Shown: positions 27,337-36,812, counted from the stretch's first letter. The stretch: 64,000 nt of DNA from Croceicoccus pelagius (GCF_001661915.1 NZ_LYWY01000039.1:186001-250000), one strand, 5' to 3'. Numbers and translations: made by a program. Notes: generated by a model not told the origin, from the letters alone.

Positions 27337-27654
27337 ATGACTTTCAAGGCCCGCTCCATGCACAACGAGGAGGTCGTCGAGGCCACGATCCTGCGCGAAC
27401 TGGCGGCAGAGATCGAGAGGCTGGGCGAAGCGTTCTGCAAGGAACCTGACGTGATCGACCGGTTCATGACAGAACTGCAGTCGATGGACCGTATCGCCCA
27501 AACTCAGCGCGCGCTTGCCGGTCTGATCGAGGCGGGGGCATCTCCCGCAGCGATTGACGCCGCCGTGCTGGATGCGATCAAGGCCCGATATGCGGGCAAG
27601 AGACGCCCTGCGCCGCCGATCCTGAAGCGGAAGGATGATTCCGACGTTTTCTGA
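27337..27654 (+). CDS. hypothetical helical protein
   Basis: A 105-residue, mostly helical, charged protein (VVEATILRELAAEIERLGEA near residue 10, then DRFMTELQSMDRIAQTQRALAGLI near 35) with a basic, proline-containing C-terminus. No family recognised. The start is uncertain: ATG at 27337 or 27358 (the latter has AAGG upstream); the longer frame from 27226 runs through sequence that does not look coding. A strong terminator follows 32 bases after the stop, which supports a real transcribed gene. Confidence 0.55.
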   Translation: MTFKARSMHNEEVVEATILRELAAEIERLGEAFCKEPDVIDRFMTELQSMDRIAQTQRALAGLIEAGASPAAIDAAVLDAIKARYAGKRRPAPPILKRKDDSDVF

Positions 27655-27685
27655 CGTCCCACGCTCTTTCTACTCTACCGAAACG

Positions 27686-27717
27686 AAGGGGCTGCCGGGG
27701 CAGCCCCTTGTTCTTTG
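27686..27717 (+). terminator. rho-independent terminator
   Basis: Stem AAGGGGCTGCC (27686-27696) and GGCAGCCCCTT (27699-27709), tight loop, then GTTCTTTG. It ends the transcript of the small helical protein. Confidence 0.85.
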
Positions 27718-28076
27718 TCCAGCGTCGATATGGTTCATTAGCGCCTTGTGCGCAGGGCCTGGTTGATCATGATGGCGTTCGAGGACGTCGCAGCTGCCGC
27801 TTTTTATGCTGCCCAGCAAGCGATTGCGGGCCTTGCGCATAGAGATCACGCATCGTGACCACGACCTGATCATCGACAACAACCTTGAACTGTAGGAGCG
27901 CGATCTCGTGGTTCGTCCGTCACTCCTGTTCGTTGGGGGAGCAGGGGCTGCGACGCAGGGGTTTCCAGACGGATCGCGATCGGCGCTCGCATCACGCGGA
28001 CGCGCTTTACGATGCGACGAAGGACGGGCGCGACCTGGTCATGATCGCCCGCGCCCAATAGGTCTTCGGCCAGTAC
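27718..28076. other. non-coding region with decayed coding traces
   Basis: No complete gene. One plus-strand frame (27885-28061, TAG at 28059) has high-GC third positions in its last third, reading HHADALYDATKDGRDLVMIA, but lacks an ATG and a ribosome site. Another frame upstream reads HRDHDLIIDNNLEL and then a stop. Together they look like fragments of a lost gene, not recognised. Confidence 0.35.
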
Positions 28077-29375
28077 CTACAGGCTGCGCGCCAGTGCATC
28101 GCGGAATCGCGGGTGGGCAAGCGCAATCATGGCCTCTGCCCGCTCGTTCAGTGATTTGCCGCGCAAGTTGGCCGCGCCGAATTCGGTCGCGATCCATTCG
28201 ACGTCGTTGCGCGGGGTCGTGACCGGGCCGTCCAGTTTCGGCACGATCCGGCTCACCGTGCCGCCCTTGGCGGTTGCGCGGCAGGCGATGATCGACTTGC
28301 CGCCCTTGGAAGCAGTCGCCCCGCGCACGAAATCGAGCTGACCGCCCGATCCCGAATACTGGTGGCCCATCATGTGTTCTGAATTACAGGCGCCCGACAG
28401 GTCCACCTGCAGCGTCGCGTTGACCGAGACGACGTTGTCGTTCTTCGCGATGTGGCGCGGGTCGTTCACGATGTCGACAGGCAGCGAATAGATCGCCTGG
28501 TTGTCGCCGAGCCATTCGTAAAACGCCCGGTCACCGAGCGCGAAGGTAAAGACGCTGCGGCCCGGAAAGGTCGCTTTCAGCCGGTTGGTTACAGCGCCGT
28601 GCCGCATCAGTTCGGCCAGCGCGGGAGTCATCAATTCGGTGTGGATGCCAAGATCGCGCCGCGTCTTCAGGCGGGCGCAAACGGCGCTTGGCAAGTTGCC
28701 GATGCCCATCTGCAAACAGGCACCGTCATCAATCATGCCTGCAACGATGTCCGCGATGGCCTCGTCCTCGGCGCTCGGCGTGTGACCTTCGACTTCGAGA
28801 AGGGGGGAGCGATTCTCGACGATGACATCGACTTCGGAAACGTGAAGCGGACCTTCGCCGAAGACGCGGGGCATCAGCGGGTTTACCTCGACGATCAGCT
28901 TCGTCGCCGCCCGCGCCGCGGCCGAGGTGTAATCGTTCGCCGCGCCGAAGGTGAAATAGCCGTGCCTGCCCATGGGCGAGACCATCGTGACGCAGGCGTC
29001 GAGTTCGCGGTCCTCCCGCAAGAGACGCGGGGAGGCGCTGAACGCGGTGGGCACGAATTCGATCATCTGCGCGCAGCGATCGGGCTCTGCGCGCATCAGG
29101 GCGCGTTCTACTCCGCTCAGGAACATGCAGTGCGGCCTGACACGGCCCAGCAGGTCGCGCTGCAGGACGGTATCGGCGGCATGGCTCATCGAATGGAAAT
29201 ACCAGATCCGCAAGGCATCAAGATCGCCGGCCTCCACCCTGCGGGCCATGGCGGCAAGGATCGCGGGCGGTTCGGCAACCGCCATGCCCATGGCAACGTC
29301 GCTGTCGGATCGCAGCATCGCGGCAGCCTCGTCCGCGCTTGTCAGCTTGTTACGGTAAATGGCGTCGACGTCCAT
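28077..29375 (-). CDS. acetyl-CoA hydrolase / CoA-transferase family protein
   Basis: A 432-residue class I CoA-transferase of the acetyl-CoA hydrolase / 4-hydroxybutyrate CoA-transferase group. Blocks: an N-terminal domain with VAMGMAVAEPPAILAAMA near residue 26, GIGNLPSAVCARL near 227, the catalytic glutamate in GIHTELMTPAL near 245, and a C-terminal YSGSGGQLDFVRGATASKGGKS region near 341. It moves CoA between acyl groups, probably acetate or short acids; the substrate is not decidable. Monocistronic, reading left away from the OmpA-like gene. Confidence 0.87.
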   Translation of the reverse strand: MDVDAIYRNKLTSADEAAAMLRSDSDVAMGMAVAEPPAILAAMARRVEAGDLDALRIWYFHSMSHAADTVLQRDLLGRVRPHCMFLSGVERALMRAEPDRCAQMIEFVPTAFSASPRLLREDRELDACVTMVSPMGRHGYFTFGAANDYTSAAARAATKLIVEVNPLMPRVFGEGPLHVSEVDVIVENRSPLLEVEGHTPSAEDEAIADIVAGMIDDGACLQMGIGNLPSAVCARLKTRRDLGIHTELMTPALAELMRHGAVTNRLKATFPGRSVFTFALGDRAFYEWLGDNQAIYSLPVDIVNDPRHIAKNDNVVSVNATLQVDLSGACNSEHMMGHQYSGSGGQLDFVRGATASKGGKSIIACRATAKGGTVSRIVPKLDGPVTTPRNDVEWIATEFGAANLRGKSLNERAEAMIALAHPRFRDALARSL

Positions 29376-29556
29376 GATTCAGCCCCGGCAACCGGCGCAT
29401 ATCCGCCGCTTCTGTCCCACGATGCAGGCTCTATCCGCCAACGGCAACCGCTTCGTCGGTAAGCATATTCGTAAAGCCGGTGGTTACCGCTTCCTGCGAG
29501 GTTTTTGGCCGTTCGACGAATTTGACGCCGCCTCGACCGGTTGAAGGAGCAATGCT

Positions 29557-30408
29557 GTGACCATATTCGCCAAGGGGCCGAAGGCTCTCCTCCTCATCGC
29601 GATGCTGGGTGCCACGACCAGCCTTTCCGCACAGGATTTCCAGTCGGACGACGAAGTCCTGACCGTGAACGGCATGCGCGGCGTGAAGGGCCCCGTGATC
29701 GAGGGCATCATCTCGGCCCGCAGCGGCGAGAAGGTCCAGATCACGACGGCGGAGGGGGCGCGCGCCGTCGTCATGGTCGACGATCGCACCGAGATCCGCG
29801 GCAAGGGCGGCTTCCTTGGCATGAGCAGCAAGGAAAAGGGTACTTCGTCCCTGTTCAACGGCCTGCCGGTGACGATCAAGACGCGCCGCTTCGAAACGGG
29901 CCTCTTCGCCGAGGAGATCCGCTTCAAGAACGACGATCTCAAGACTGCCGCGATGATCCACAACGGCACCGACCAGCGCTTCCTGAAGCAGGCCGCAGCG
30001 ACCGAGGCGCTGCGCAGCCGGATGAGCGACATCGACAAGTACAACGTCAAGGACACGACCAACGTGTACTTCGCATCGGGCAAGTACATGCTGACGTCCG
30101 ACGCCGAACGCGATCTTTGCGATGCGGCCAGCAAGGCCGATGCGATGGACAACGCGATGCTGCTCGTTGTCGGCTATACCGATTCCACCGGCAGCTACGA
30201 AGTGAACCAGGCGCTCAGCGAAAAGCGCGCCGCGCGCGTCGTGAACCACCTGCAGCAGGCTTGCGGCTGGAAGCCTTACCGGATGTTGACACCCACCGGC
30301 ATGGCCCAGGCGGACCCGGCAGCCGACAACGACACCGAAGAAGGCAAGGCGCAGAACCGCCGCGTCGCGGTCAACATCCTCGTCAGCAAGGGTCTCGACG
30401 GGCTGTAA
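29557..30408 (+). CDS. exported OmpA-domain protein with DUF5666-like N-terminus
   Basis: A 283-residue protein. A signal peptide (residues 1-25, LIAMLGATTSLSAQ) is followed by a beta-rich domain (about 38-115, VKGPVIEGIISARSGEKVQI, resembling DUF5666), a short helical linker, and an OmpA-like peptidoglycan-binding domain (about 165-280). The latter includes VYFASGKYMLTSDAERDLC, VVGYTDSTGSYEVNQALSEKRA and QNRRVAVNIL. It likely tethers to peptidoglycan from the periplasm or outer membrane. The GTG start at 29557 is supported by GAAGGAGC seven bases upstream. Confidence 0.85.
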   Translation: MTIFAKGPKALLLIAMLGATTSLSAQDFQSDDEVLTVNGMRGVKGPVIEGIISARSGEKVQITTAEGARAVVMVDDRTEIRGKGGFLGMSSKEKGTSSLFNGLPVTIKTRRFETGLFAEEIRFKNDDLKTAAMIHNGTDQRFLKQAAATEALRSRMSDIDKYNVKDTTNVYFASGKYMLTSDAERDLCDAASKADAMDNAMLLVVGYTDSTGSYEVNQALSEKRAARVVNHLQQACGWKPYRMLTPTGMAQADPAADNDTEEGKAQNRRVAVNILVSKGLDGL

Positions 30409-30512
30409 TACCGGAATACCTTGCATGACCATGGAGGCGGGGCGGCACAGCGTTGTCGTCCCCATTCATTCAGGCCATTGGGCGTTCGGGGCAGTGCTGC
30501 TATGGGCCGCCC

Positions 30513-32375
30513 ATGCTTACTATCGACGGCATCACTGTCCGGCTTGGCGGCCGGCCCATTCTCGAACGCGCGAGCGCGACGATTCCGCAAGGCGCGCGGG
30601 TCGGGCTGATCGGGCGCAACGGGGCGGGCAAGTCGACACTGATGAAGACTCTCATCGGCGAGATCGAGCCTGACGACGGCCAGATCGGCAAGCCTTCGCG
30701 GGCGCGCATCGGCTATATCGCGCAAGAAGCGCCCGACGGCGCGATCACGCCTGAAGAGGCGGTGCTGGCCGCCGACGTGGAACGAGCGCGGCTGCTCGAG
30801 GAATCGGAGACCTGCACCGATGTCGACCGGCTCGGCGAAGTGCACGAACGGCTACTGGCCATCGACGCCTACAGCGCGCCGGCACGCGCGGCCAAGATCC
30901 TCAACGGCCTTGGCTTCGACGAGGAAATGCAGCGCCGCCCGCTTTCCAGCTTTTCGGGCGGGTGGAAGATGCGCGTCGCGCTTGGCGCGCTGCTGTTTTC
31001 GCAGCCCGATATCCTCCTGCTCGACGAGCCTTCGAACCACCTCGACCTCGAAGCGACCTTGTGGCTGGAGAATTTCCTCAAGTCCTATCCGGCAACGCTG
31101 CTGGTCATCAGCCACGAACGCGACCTGCTGAACAATGTCGTCGACCACATCCTGCACCTCCAGGGCGGCAAGCTGACGATTTATTCGGGCGGCTACGATT
31201 CCTTCGAAAAGCAGCGCGCCGAACGCGCCGCGCAGCTGGCCTCGGCCAAGGCGGCGCAGGACGCGCAGCGTGCGCGCCTTGAGGATTACGTCGCCCGCAA
31301 CAGCGCCCGCGCGTCGACCGCGAAGCAGGCGCAGGCACGTGCCAAGATGCTGGCCAAGATGCAGCCGATCGTCGCGCTGATGGAAGACCCTTCGCTCAGC
31401 TTCGAGTTTCCTTCGCCGGGGGAACTGCGCTCTCCGATGATCACGCTCGACGGGGCTGCGGTTGCCTATGGCGACGCCCCGCCGATCCTGCGGCGGTTGA
31501 ATATGCGGATCGACGCGGACGACCGGATTGCGCTTCTGGGCCGCAACGGCAATGGCAAGACGACGCTGGCACGCCTGCTGTCGTCCCAGCTTCAGGCCGT
31601 CGAAGGCGCGATGTCGGCGCCGGGCAAGCTCAAGGTCGGCTATTTCACGCAGTACCAGGTCGAGGAACTGTCATCGGATTCGACGCCGCTCGACCTCATG
31701 ACGCTGGCGATGGAGGGCAAGACGCCCGCCGCCGTCCGCGCGCAATTGGGCCGCTTCGGCTTTTCCGGCCCCCGCGCGACCCAGAAAGTCGAGAAGCTTT
31801 CGGGGGGAGAGCGCGCGCGGCTTGCGCTCGCTCTCATCACCCGCGACGCGCCGCATCTCCTCATCCTTGACGAGCCGACCAACCACCTCGACGTCGATGC
31901 GCGCGAGGCGCTGGTCCAGGCGCTGAACGACTATTCCGGCGCGGTCATCCTGATCAGTCACGATCGCCACATGGTCGAACTGACGGCAGATCGCCTGATG
32001 CTGGTCGATGAAGGAACCGCGCGCGAATATTCGGGCAGCATGGACGACTACATCGACTTCGTGCTGGGCCGGAACCAGCCGAAGAAGGACGCCAAGCAAG
32101 CGCCGGCGAAGGCCTCTTCGGGCGATTCCGCCAAGACGCGCGCGAAGGCCCGCTATCTCAAATCCGAACTGGCATCGGCCGAGAAGACGATGAACCGCCT
32201 TGAGGCGAGCCTGAGCGAGATCGACGAGGCGATGTGCGAACCGGCAAAAGCGCCGAAGCATCTTGCCGGCATCGCGATGGGCGACCTGCTGGTCCGCCGC
32301 GCCGAGGTTAGCGAGCGGCTGGAAAAGGCCGAAGCGGAGTGGCTGTCGATCGGCGAGCAGCTGGAGACGCTTTAG
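30513..32375 (+). CDS. ABC-F family ATPase
   Basis: A 620-residue cytosolic protein with two ABC ATPase domains and no membrane segment. Domain 1 has Walker A GRNGAGKST near residue 35, signature FSGGWKMRVAL and Walker B ILLLDEPSNHLDLE. A charged linker (about 230-290) follows. Domain 2 has GRNGNGKTT near 342, LSGGERARLAL and LILDEPTNHLDVD. The C-terminus is a basic coiled coil. ABC-F proteins act on the ribosome; this one resembles the YheS/Uup group rather than antibiotic resistance factors. The ATG at 30513 gives the canonical start MLTIDGITVRLGG. Confidence 0.9.
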   Translation: MLTIDGITVRLGGRPILERASATIPQGARVGLIGRNGAGKSTLMKTLIGEIEPDDGQIGKPSRARIGYIAQEAPDGAITPEEAVLAADVERARLLEESETCTDVDRLGEVHERLLAIDAYSAPARAAKILNGLGFDEEMQRRPLSSFSGGWKMRVALGALLFSQPDILLLDEPSNHLDLEATLWLENFLKSYPATLLVISHERDLLNNVVDHILHLQGGKLTIYSGGYDSFEKQRAERAAQLASAKAAQDAQRARLEDYVARNSARASTAKQAQARAKMLAKMQPIVALMEDPSLSFEFPSPGELRSPMITLDGAAVAYGDAPPILRRLNMRIDADDRIALLGRNGNGKTTLARLLSSQLQAVEGAMSAPGKLKVGYFTQYQVEELSSDSTPLDLMTLAMEGKTPAAVRAQLGRFGFSGPRATQKVEKLSGGERARLALALITRDAPHLLILDEPTNHLDVDAREALVQALNDYSGAVILISHDRHMVELTADRLMLVDEGTAREYSGSMDDYIDFVLGRNQPKKDAKQAPAKASSGDSAKTRAKARYLKSELASAEKTMNRLEASLSEIDEAMCEPAKAPKHLAGIAMGDLLVRRAEVSERLEKAEAEWLSIGEQLETL

Positions 32376-32449
32376 AGCGCCTGACGCACTGTCGTTTGCG
32401 TTATTGAACCATCCTCATATACTGCACCGCAAAACGAGAGAGGATTGCG

Positions 32450-33502
32450 ATGCGGGCATGGGTAACCCATGACTATGGCGACATGCGCCTTGAACACGTG
32501 CCCGACCCGCGGCTCAAGCCCGGTTGGGTGCGGGTCCGGGTCCTGACCGCGCAGCCCAGCATCACCGAAATCCTGCTGTTTCAGGGCGAGCGCAGCTATG
32601 GCCACGACATCATCGCGCGGCGGCTTCGCGAGGGGCCGGTGCAACTGTTCGGGCACGAATTTTCTGCCCAGGTCATCGAAATCGGTGAAGGCGTGACCAG
32701 CCTTGCCGTCGGCGACCGCGTCACCGCTCGCGGCTCGCATCCCGAAGGCATTGTCGGCTTCGATTATCCCGGTGCTTTTGCCGAAGAAGGTGTCTTTCCA
32801 GAAACCCTGCTGGCCAAGCTGCCGCCGTCGGTCAGCGACAGTGCGGGCGCAGCGATACAGGCGCTGACCGATTGCGTCGCCGCGGTCCATGCCGCCGCTC
32901 CGACGTTGGAGGATACGGCCGTGATCATCGGCCTGGGCGCGATGGGGTTCGGCTGTCTACAGGCCGCGCGGGCAGCCGGAGCGGGACGAACGATCGCGGT
33001 CGGGCGGCGGGCAGAGGCATTGGAACTGGCGTTACAGCTTGGCGCCGACGCGGTTGTCGACGTGCGGGCGCAGGACCCGGTCGAAACGGTGCTGGAACTG
33101 ACCGGCGGGCGCGGCGCGGACATCGTCTTCGAATGCGCGGGCGGCCCGGTTTCGCGTGGGCTGGCGGGTAACGCGACGACGATACAGGCCGGACAGATGG
33201 CGCGACCCGAAGGGCAGGTCATCGGCCTGTCCTTCGATGGCGATGCCGCCGTCCTGCCGTATGCGGATTTCCGCTTCCGCAGCATCCGCTTCAGCTTTCC
33301 CGCCATCCTGACCCGCTCACTGTTCGAGAGAACGGTCGCGCTGGTCGGCACGGGGCGCATCGCGCTCGATCCGCTGATCGGCTGCACGCTGGAAGGGCTC
33401 GAGGCTTTGCCGGAGGCTTTCGCCATGACGCTCGACAAGGGGCGGCATGGCCTCGTCAATCCGGCCCAGATCAGGATCAGCACACCCGAGGAGATCGCAT
33501 GA
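32450..33502 (+). CDS. zinc-type MDR oxidoreductase lacking the usual zinc cysteines
   Basis: A 350-residue medium-chain dehydrogenase/reductase. The GroES-like part has LFGHEFSAQVIEIGEGV near residue 66, and the Rossmann part VIIGLGAMGFGCLQAARAAGA near 163 followed by GRGADIVFECAGGP near 222. The canonical catalytic-zinc cysteine (normally in C-x-T/S-D) is replaced by SITEILLF near residue 40, and the four-cysteine structural zinc loop is absent. It is therefore either zinc-free or uses other ligands. The next gene (SnoaL-like) overlaps its stop by four bases, so the two are coupled. Substrate unknown. Confidence 0.8.
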   Translation: MRAWVTHDYGDMRLEHVPDPRLKPGWVRVRVLTAQPSITEILLFQGERSYGHDIIARRLREGPVQLFGHEFSAQVIEIGEGVTSLAVGDRVTARGSHPEGIVGFDYPGAFAEEGVFPETLLAKLPPSVSDSAGAAIQALTDCVAAVHAAAPTLEDTAVIIGLGAMGFGCLQAARAAGAGRTIAVGRRAEALELALQLGADAVVDVRAQDPVETVLELTGGRGADIVFECAGGPVSRGLAGNATTIQAGQMARPEGQVIGLSFDGDAAVLPYADFRFRSIRFSFPAILTRSLFERTVALVGTGRIALDPLIGCTLEGLEALPEAFAMTLDKGRHGLVNPAQIRISTPEEIA

Positions 33503-33879
33503 ACGACAAGGCCCACGCGCACCACCTGTTTCAGGACATCTATTACGGCCACGTCGACAAAGGCGACATGGACACTGCCGTCACCGCCTTTCATCCCGAT
33601 GTCGACTGGAGCCATGCCCAGGTCTGGGCGCATCACGAATTCGCGCGCGGAGAGCCCAGCCGCATTCACGGGCGTGACGCGGTCCACGAATTGCTGAGCG
33701 CGCGCGTCGAACAGCTCAAGGATGCGAAGATTACCCATCATGTCTGCGAGATGGTCATGGAAGGTGACAGGGGGGCTTTCCTCGGTGCGGTAAAGGGCCC
33801 CGGTCCCGACAAGCACTTCATGGTCTGGTTCGAACTGACCGATGGTTACGTCAGCCGCTACGATCTGCGCCCACTCTGA
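33499..33879 (+). CDS. SnoaL-like / NTF2-fold protein
   Basis: A 126-residue cone-shaped NTF2-fold protein. It has the SnoaL pattern (DIYYGHVDKGDMDTAVTAFH near residue 14, GRDAVHELLSARVEQLKD near 61) and the C-terminal SRYDLRPL. The fold is shared by isomerases, dehydratases and binding proteins; the lining residues are not diagnostic. The ATG overlaps the stop of the MDR gene, so the pair likely acts in one pathway. Confidence 0.75.
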   Translation: MNDKAHAHHLFQDIYYGHVDKGDMDTAVTAFHPDVDWSHAQVWAHHEFARGEPSRIHGRDAVHELLSARVEQLKDAKITHHVCEMVMEGDRGAFLGAVKGPGPDKHFMVWFELTDGYVSRYDLRPL

Positions 33880-33899
33880 CCTGGCAGGTCCGCTTTTTT
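33878..33899 (+). terminator. weak rho-independent terminator
   Basis: GACCT (33878-33882), loop GGC, AGGTC (33886-33890), then CGC and six Ts. The stem is only 5 bp. It lies between convergent genes, right after the SnoaL-like stop. Confidence 0.5.
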
Positions 33900-35028
33900 A
33901 GTCGAGCTTTGCCAACAAATCGCGCGTGAAGGGGCGCAGTTCGTCGGCACGGCCCCCGCGCACAAGGTCCGCCCAATCGGGGTTCGCGATCATCGCGCGG
34001 CCCACGGCGATCATGTCGAATTCTTCGGCTTCGATCGCTTCTGCGACTTGCTCCACATGGGCAGAGCGCGCTGCGCTTTCGGTGATACCGCCGCCGGCTT
34101 CGCTCGTCCCTTCCTTGAAGTCGCGCTCCAGCGTGACCGAACCTACCGCGATGACGGGCAATCCGGTGATGTCCCTCGTCACGCCCGCCAGCGATCTATC
34201 GCCGTCGGCAAAGCCGGGTTCCCAGAAACGGCGGGTGGAAACGTGAAGGGCGTCAAGCCCGGCTGCGCACAGAGGTTCGAGCATCGCTGCCCATTCGCCC
34301 TTCGTTTCGGCAAGGCGGGCGGTATAGTCGACCGACTTCCACTGCGAGATGCGCGCGATCACGGCAAAGCCTGGTGAGGTCGCGGCGCGGCAGGCACGGA
34401 TGATCTCGGCGAGGAAGCGGCTGCGCTGCGCGGTTTCGCCGCCCCACGTATCGGCGCGGCGGTTGGTCCTGTCCCACATGAACTGATCGGCTAGGTAGCC
34501 ATGCGCGCCGTGGATCTCGATGCCGTCGCAGCCCGCGCTTTCGGCGGCGGCAGCGGCGCGGGCGAAGTCGGCAATGGTGTTGGCGATGTCGTCTTCGCTC
34601 ATGACTTCGCCGCCGGGCTCGCCGTTTCCGTACAGTCCCGACGGACCGACGCGCGGCGGGCGTTGCTTCACTGTGCCGGGGTTCACGGTCGTCGGCGAAT
34701 CCTGCATCCCGACGTGCCAGAGCTGAGCCACGATACAGCTGCCTTGCGCCTTCACGGCGGAGGCGATCCGGCCAAGGGCTGCCTGGGCCTCGCTCTGCCA
34801 AAGCAGGGGTATCGGTCCGTCATGTGCGCCCGCGGCGTTGACGGCCATGCCCTCGGTAATGATCAGCCCGCATCCGCCTGCGGCCCGCCTGCGATAGTAC
34901 TCGACGACATCGTCACCGGGCACGCCACCTGGCGCAAATTCGCGGGTCATCGGTGCCATCGCGATTCGGTTCCGTACGGTCATGCCGCCGAGCGACAGCG
35001 CGGTGAAAAGGCGGTCGATGGCGGTCAT
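33898..35028 (-). CDS. NADH:flavin oxidoreductase, Old Yellow Enzyme family
   Basis: A 376-residue FMN TIM barrel. It has RNRIAMAPMTREFAPGGVPG near residue 19, the substrate-anion site IHGAHGYLADQFMWD near 173, DTWGG near 192, and the phosphate-binding DMIAVGRAMIANPDWADLV near 338. OYE-family enzymes reduce activated C=C bonds or nitro groups with NAD(P)H. An AGAGGA ribosome site lies six bases before the start. A palindromic operator overlaps the -10 box, so it is probably repressed until a ligand or electrophile appears. Confidence 0.9.
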   Translation of the reverse strand: MTAIDRLFTALSLGGMTVRNRIAMAPMTREFAPGGVPGDDVVEYYRRRAAGGCGLIITEGMAVNAAGAHDGPIPLLWQSEAQAALGRIASAVKAQGSCIVAQLWHVGMQDSPTTVNPGTVKQRPPRVGPSGLYGNGEPGGEVMSEDDIANTIADFARAAAAAESAGCDGIEIHGAHGYLADQFMWDRTNRRADTWGGETAQRSRFLAEIIRACRAATSPGFAVIARISQWKSVDYTARLAETKGEWAAMLEPLCAAGLDALHVSTRRFWEPGFADGDRSLAGVTRDITGLPVIAVGSVTLERDFKEGTSEAGGGITESAARSAHVEQVAEAIEAEEFDMIAVGRAMIANPDWADLVRGGRADELRPFTRDLLAKLD

Positions 35029-35043
35029 GCGAAATCCTCTTTT

Positions 35044-35063
35044 ATTAAGTTATATGACTTAAT
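35044..35063. promoter_or_regulatory. palindromic operator upstream of the OYE gene
   Basis: ATTAAGT (35044-35050), six-base centre TATATG, ACTTAAT (35057-35063): a perfect 7+7 inverted repeat, AT-rich in a GC-rich genome. It lies between the -10 box and the start codon region of the OYE gene, a placement typical for a MarR, HxlR or TetR-type repressor site. Confidence 0.7.
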
Positions 35064-35067
35064 TATA
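35062..35067 (-). promoter_or_regulatory. -10 box of the OYE promoter
   Basis: On the minus strand the hexamer is a perfect TATAAT, about 34 bases before the start codon. No good -35 box stands 16-18 bases upstream. It abuts the palindrome at 35044-35063. Confidence 0.6.
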
Positions 35068-35304
35068 GTGCGGAGATCGCGCATCGCTCCCGATCGCGCA
35101 AGGCCTTTAGGAAATTGGCCGGGAATCGCTGAAGTAAGACGGTTTCCGGTTGGATCATCGTGAGGCGGGGCGGAAAATATACCGATCCACTTCGCATATT
35201 CGCGCTTTGGTCATCGGCTGTTTCGCTGCTATCCCGTCCGAAACGACGCGGGTTCATGCCAAAAAATGGTGCAGTTGCGCGAAGTATCGGTGGAAGAGAT
35301 GCGT

Positions 35305-36678
35305 ATGGCAGACGATTACGACGTTATAATCGTAGGGGCGGGCGGAGCAGGGCTGGCGGCGGGGCTGACCGCCGCGGATGCGGGAAAGCGCGTGCTTCTG
35401 GTCGAGGCCGATGACCGTGCCGGAGGCTCCACTTCGCTGTCCGGCGGGGTGTTCTACGCGGCAGGCACCTCGCTACAGCGGGAGGCGGGTATCGAAGGCG
35501 ACACGGCCGAGGACATGTATCGCTATTACATGACCTTGAACCAGTACAAGCCGGAGCCTGCCATCGTGCGCCGCTTGTGCAAGGATGCGACCCCGGCTTT
35601 CGAATGGCTGCGCGAGCTGGGCGTGACGTTTCGCACCGAAGATCTCTATGCATCGGGCGTCGACAAGATACGCCGCGGACACCGCGCCGCGGGCCACGGC
35701 GCCGAAATCACCGAGGTGCTCGAAGGGCACCTGTCGACGCGCGGTGCGGACCTGGCTCTCGGCACGCGGGTCGAGCGATTGCTGATCGAGAATGGCCGGT
35801 GCCGTGGCATCGTCGTGGACGGCGAGCCGGTGACGGCAGGGGCGGTCGTTCTCGCCACCGGCGGCTTCGGCGCGAACAGGGCCATGCTTGCCGAGCTTTA
35901 TCCCGATGCCGCGCTTCATGGCGACCGGCACTGGTACATCGGATCGGACCACTGCCAGGGGGACGGGCTTACGCTGGCGCTCGAGGCAGGGGGCGAGCTT
36001 ACCCCGCGCAACCGGGGTCTGCTCCTGCTGACGCCGGGCTTTGCGCGGGACCTTGAAAGCTATCTTCCCGGATGGCTGATGATGGTAAACCGGCAGGGCC
36101 ATCGCTTCGTCGACGAAACGATCGAATATTCGGTACTCGCCACTGTTTTGCGAGAGCAGGAGGGGCGCGAATGCTGGGCCATTCTCGACGAGGATGCCCG
36201 GCTGGAGTCTGCGACCACGCAGTACCGCCCGGCACCCAACTGGCACGAGGAACGTCTGCTCGACCACGTTGCGGCAGGCACATTGCAGACCGGCGCCACG
36301 CTGGAGGAACTGGCGCAGCGGTGCGGCCTTCCGGCAGACGCGATGAAGGTCACCGCCGAACGCTATTCCGAGATGAGCGACCGGGGTGAGGATACGGACT
36401 ATTTCAAACCGGCGGGGATGCTGCGCCCCGTCAGGCGCGGACCGTTCTACGCCGCGCGAATCAACGCGGCGATCGTGTGCTGGACGGGCGTAGGCATCCG
36501 CATCGACGCCGAAGCGCACGTGCTGGCAAGCGACGGTACGCCGATCCACGGACTGTATGCCGCGGGCGAGACAACTGGCGGCATGCACGGTGACTGCTAT
36601 GCCGCCGGCGGTGCTTCCATCGCCAATGCCATCGTGTTCGGACGGATCGCGGGCCGCAACGCCGCCGCGCTGGCGTGA
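35305..36678 (+). CDS. FAD-dependent oxidoreductase (flavocytochrome c / ketosteroid dehydrogenase-like)
   Basis: A 457-residue flavoprotein of the FAD_binding_2 family. Dinucleotide fold [16 protein letters not shown] is at residue 5, [16 protein letters not shown] near 44, and the C-terminal FAD block [20 protein letters not shown] near 418. Relatives include soluble fumarate reductases, 3-ketosteroid dehydrogenases and urocanate reductase; the substrate cannot be set. No signal peptide or haem motif. The start at 35305 is preferred because GGAAGAG lies six bases upstream; 35299 is possible. It is divergent from the OYE gene, with which it may share a pathway (inference). Confidence 0.82.
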   Translation: MADDYDVIIVGAGGAGLAAGLTAADAGKRVLLVEADDRAGGSTSLSGGVFYAAGTSLQREAGIEGDTAEDMYRYYMTLNQYKPEPAIVRRLCKDATPAFEWLRELGVTFRTEDLYASGVDKIRRGHRAAGHGAEITEVLEGHLSTRGADLALGTRVERLLIENGRCRGIVVDGEPVTAGAVVLATGGFGANRAMLAELYPDAALHGDRHWYIGSDHCQGDGLTLALEAGGELTPRNRGLLLLTPGFARDLESYLPGWLMMVNRQGHRFVDETIEYSVLATVLREQEGRECWAILDEDARLESATTQYRPAPNWHEERLLDHVAAGTLQTGATLEELAQRCGLPADAMKVTAERYSEMSDRGEDTDYFKPAGMLRPVRRGPFYAARINAAIVCWTGVGIRIDAEAHVLASDGTPIHGLYAAGETTGGMHGDCYAAGGASIANAIVFGRIAGRNAAALA

Positions 36679-36695
36679 TGTATTTGGGATCAAGG

Positions 36696-36772
<77 letters not shown>

Positions 36773-36812
36773 ACCCTTGGTGCTGCTTCCTTGAGGGAAG
36801 CGGCGAAAACGG

